From NCBI GenBank assembly GCA_946887085.1, contig CAMPKG010000110.1, positions 1 through 9,714 on the forward strand: a DNA stretch of 9,714 nt. Direction: 5' to 3'. Below are positions 8,291 through 9,714 of this stretch, one piece after another. The stretch's first letter is position 1. Each line of letters begins with the position of its first letter. A program made the position numbers and the translations under genes. The notes under the pieces are model-generated. The model ran no database searches and was not told where the DNA came from. It worked only from the letters and a program-made list of their open reading frames with translations. The DNA comes from an uncultured Sphingobacteriales bacterium (GTDB lineage Bacteria > Bacteroidota > Bacteroidia > Chitinophagales > Chitinophagaceae).

Positions 8291-9274
8291 ATGAAAAAGA
8301 TCCTGTTTTTCCTGGTCTATAGTTTTTCTGCATACACGGCTTTTGCACAAGACACTGAATATAGCACGCTGGTTGCCGAAGGTGAGAAATTTTACAACTC
8401 AAAGGAATATCTGAAGTCGGGGCAGGCCTACAGTAAAGCCTTTGCTGCCAATGATGGCAAAGGCTTTGTGCCGGACCGCTATAACGCTGCCTGCTCTTGG
8501 GCGCTCGCGGGTAATAAGGATTCAGCTTTTGTGCAGCTTGAAAAGATTGCAAAGAATGGAAATTACTATAACCTGAATCATATGCTGGCAGATACCGATC
8601 TCAGCATTCTGCACGGTGACAAAAAATGGGATGAGGTTGTAGCACAAGTAAAAAAGAACAAGGAGAAAAAAGAAGAGAACCTGAACAAGCCGCTGGTTGC
8701 CATGCTTGATACAGTAATGATGACCGACCAGAAGCCTAGAATGCAGATAGATGAGATCGAAAAAAAATATGGCCGCGACTCAAAAGAAATGAGAGAACAT
8801 TGGGCGCTGATACAAAAGCACGATTCCATCAACCTCATCAAAGTAACATCGATACTCGACAAACATGGCTGGCTGGGAGCTGACGTAATTGGCACCGAGG
8901 GAAACCAAGCACTGTTTCTCGTGATACAGCATGCTGATCTTGAAACCCAGCAGAAATACCTGCCGATGATGCAGGCCGCTGTGAAGAATGGTAAAGCATC
9001 CCCATCTTCGTTGGCATTGCTCGAAGACAGGATAGCGTTGAGAACCGGCAAAAAACAAATTTACGGCAGCCAGATAGGAATGGATGAGGAAGGCAAGCCT
9101 TATGTAATGCCCCTTGAAGATCCTGACAACGTAGACAAAAGACGAGCAGAAGTTGGTCTACGTCCCCTGGCTGACTACGTAAGTCGTTTTCAAGTGACAT
9201 GGAACCCCGAAGATTACAAAAAACAACTGCCCTCAATTGAGGCGATGGAAAAGAAAAGGAGGGAGAAAAAATAA
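8291..9274 (+). CDS. Secreted TPR protein with C-terminal DUF6624 domain
   Basis: The 327-residue precursor starts MKKILFFLVY and has a Sec signal peptide likely cut after A17-F18-A19, giving a mature protein that begins QDTEY. Residues about 22-120 look like TPR-type helical repeats (EGEKFYNSKEYLKSGQAYSKAF; DRYNAACSWALAGNKDSAF; WDEVVAQV). A lysine/glutamate-rich linker (117-130) leads to a second domain with the conserved blocks of DUF6624: GWLGADVIGTEGNQALFLVIQHAD (193-216), LALLEDRIALRTGKKQIYGSQ (241-261) and VDKRRAEVGLRPLADYV (281-297). The function of DUF6624 is unknown to me; the invariant-looking polar residues H214, E245, D246, R247, Y258 and Q261 suggest an enzyme or ligand site. The C-terminus is strongly basic (KKRREKK). 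A weak -7-like TAATTTTT lies at 8267-8274. Terminators before and after the gene suggest it is transcribed alone. Confidence 0.85.
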   Translation: MKKILFFLVYSFSAYTAFAQDTEYSTLVAEGEKFYNSKEYLKSGQAYSKAFAANDGKGFVPDRYNAACSWALAGNKDSAFVQLEKIAKNGNYYNLNHMLADTDLSILHGDKKWDEVVAQVKKNKEKKEENLNKPLVAMLDTVMMTDQKPRMQIDEIEKKYGRDSKEMREHWALIQKHDSINLIKVTSILDKHGWLGADVIGTEGNQALFLVIQHADLETQQKYLPMMQAAVKNGKASPSSLALLEDRIALRTGKKQIYGSQIGMDEEGKPYVMPLEDPDNVDKRRAEVGLRPLADYVSRFQVTWNPEDYKKQLPSIEAMEKKRREKK

Positions 9275-9286
9275 TATGCCAATGGC

Positions 9287-9314
9287 AAAGCTCCGGTGAA
9301 CATCGGGGCTTTTT
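9287..9314 (+). terminator. Intrinsic terminator after the DUF6624 gene
   Basis: AAAGCTCCG (9287-9295) pairs with CGGGGCTTT (9304-9312), nine pairs including one G-T, around an 8-base loop. The stem runs into a T-tract (9310-9314). It starts 12 bases after the stop codon and separates this gene from the BlaI-family gene. Confidence 0.85.
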
Positions 9315-9323
9315 ATTTGTTAC

Positions 9324-9392
9324 TCAGCTTCATAACGTCTATTCAAAAAAACATTTTGATATTTCAGCTACATAACGTAGTTTTACGTTATG
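9324..9392 (+). promoter_or_regulatory. Probable operator of the BlaI-family gene: dyad over the start codon plus upstream copy
   Basis: CATAACGTA (9371-9379) and TACGTTATG (9384-9392) form a perfect 9-base inverted repeat with a 4-base centre, and the last three bases are the ATG of the regulator gene. A further CATAACGT lies at 9331-9338. The two forward copies are embedded in a longer direct repeat (9324-9338 and 9364-9378, 14 of 15 bases identical) exactly 40 bases apart. The second copy also reads CTACATAACGTAG, close to the TACA/TGTA half sites described for BlaI/MecI operators. A possible promoter, TTG 9356-9358 with TAGTTTTA 9378-9385 at 19-base spacing, overlaps the dyad. I infer autorepression. 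Confidence 0.7.
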
Positions 9393-9714
9393 AAACGAAA
9401 AACATCGTTACCAACACTTACCAAAGCAGAGGAAGAAGTCATGCAGATCATCTGGCAGCTGGACCGCTGCCTGGTGCGTGATATCATAGATCACCTGGGC
9501 GACCCGGATATGCCGCACAGTACCGTATCATCCGTAGTGCGCATTTTAGAGAAAAAAGGCTTTGTTGACCATAAGGCCTATGGCAAGACCCATGAGTACT
9601 TTCCCATTGTAACCAAAGAGGAATACGCACAACATGGCGTAAAAAGCCTGATGGAAAAATACTTTGGCGGCTCCCCGAAAAAGCTGGTGAGCTTCCTGGT
9701 ACAGAACGAAAACC
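9390..9714 (+). CDS. BlaI/MecI/CopY-family transcriptional repressor (partial, C-terminus beyond window)
   Basis: From the ATG at 9390 the frame stays open for 108 codons to the right edge. The product starts MKRKTSLPTLTKAEEEVMQI and has the winged-helix fold of the Penicillinase_R family: LTKAEEEVMQIIWQL (10-24), the recognition-helix region HSTVSSVVRILEKKGFV (43-59) and the wing DHKAYGKTHEYFPI (60-73). Family members are homodimeric repressors that bind dyad operators. In the best known cases a BlaR1-type membrane sensor peptidase is encoded next door and cleaves the repressor, and Bacteroidota copies are often followed by an M56 peptidase gene; here that region is outside the window. The start is fixed by family alignment; Met18 would cut into helix 1. 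If the promoter over the dyad is the real one, the message would be nearly leaderless. Confidence 0.93.
   Translation, partial: MKRKTSLPTLTKAEEEVMQIIWQLDRCLVRDIIDHLGDPDMPHSTVSSVVRILEKKGFVDHKAYGKTHEYFPIVTKEEYAQHGVKSLMEKYFGGSPKKLVSFLVQNEN

Noticed and set aside
9331..9392. CRISPR-like or transposon-end reading of the CATAACGT copies
   Set aside because: Only two direct copies and one inverted copy exist, there is no spacer array or transposase, and the position at a repressor start is better explained by an operator.

Overview
The window looks like a chromosomal segment from a member of the Bacteroidota, probably a Chitinophagaceae or Sphingobacteria-type organism. The grounds are: promoter elements of the Bacteroidota type (TTG at about -33 and TAnnTTTG at about -7) in front of several genes; weak or absent Shine-Dalgarno sequences; several SPII-type lipoproteins; and protein families typical of this phylum (HmuY-like, DUF4369 plus thioredoxin, DUF6624, DUF6252-like). 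There is no phage, transposon, CRISPR or RNA gene. Most of the content is housekeeping and cell-envelope genes, and I do not see a clear new multi-gene system.

Layout. 1-1772 (minus strand): atpD and the start of atpC, the beta and epsilon subunits of F1Fo ATP synthase, read from a near-consensus promoter at 1818-1847. The atpD-atpC spacer carries two C/G-rich palindromes. 1945-2520 (+): a small lipoprotein, probably starting at TTG, that meets the next gene tail to tail with one base between the stop codons. 2522-3514 (-): a HmuY-like lipoprotein that seems to hold two tandem HmuY-type modules. 3670-4800 (+): a lipoprotein thiol-disulfide oxidoreductase (DUF4369 plus a TlpA/ResA-type domain). 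4825-4850: a hairpin serving as a two-way terminator. 4858-5628 (-): an outer-membrane beta-barrel protein with an acidic N-terminus. 5760-8183 (+): the ATP-dependent protease Lon, complete and with all catalytic residues. 8291-9274 (+): a secreted TPR plus DUF6624 protein. 9390 to the end (+): the start of a BlaI/MecI/CopY-family repressor, preceded by a striking dyad and direct repeat that is probably its own operator.

How the genes relate. Apart from atpD-atpC, nearly every gene appears to be its own transcription unit. There are three divergent pairs (atpD/lipoprotein, HmuY-like/TlpA-like, barrel protein/lon) and two convergent pairs. Many products act in the envelope: two lipoproteins, a redox lipoprotein, a barrel protein and a secreted TPR protein. 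The strongest regulatory signal is the repeat cluster over the BlaI-family start codon. The most interesting protein is the tandem HmuY-like lipoprotein, which sits without a TonB receptor nearby.
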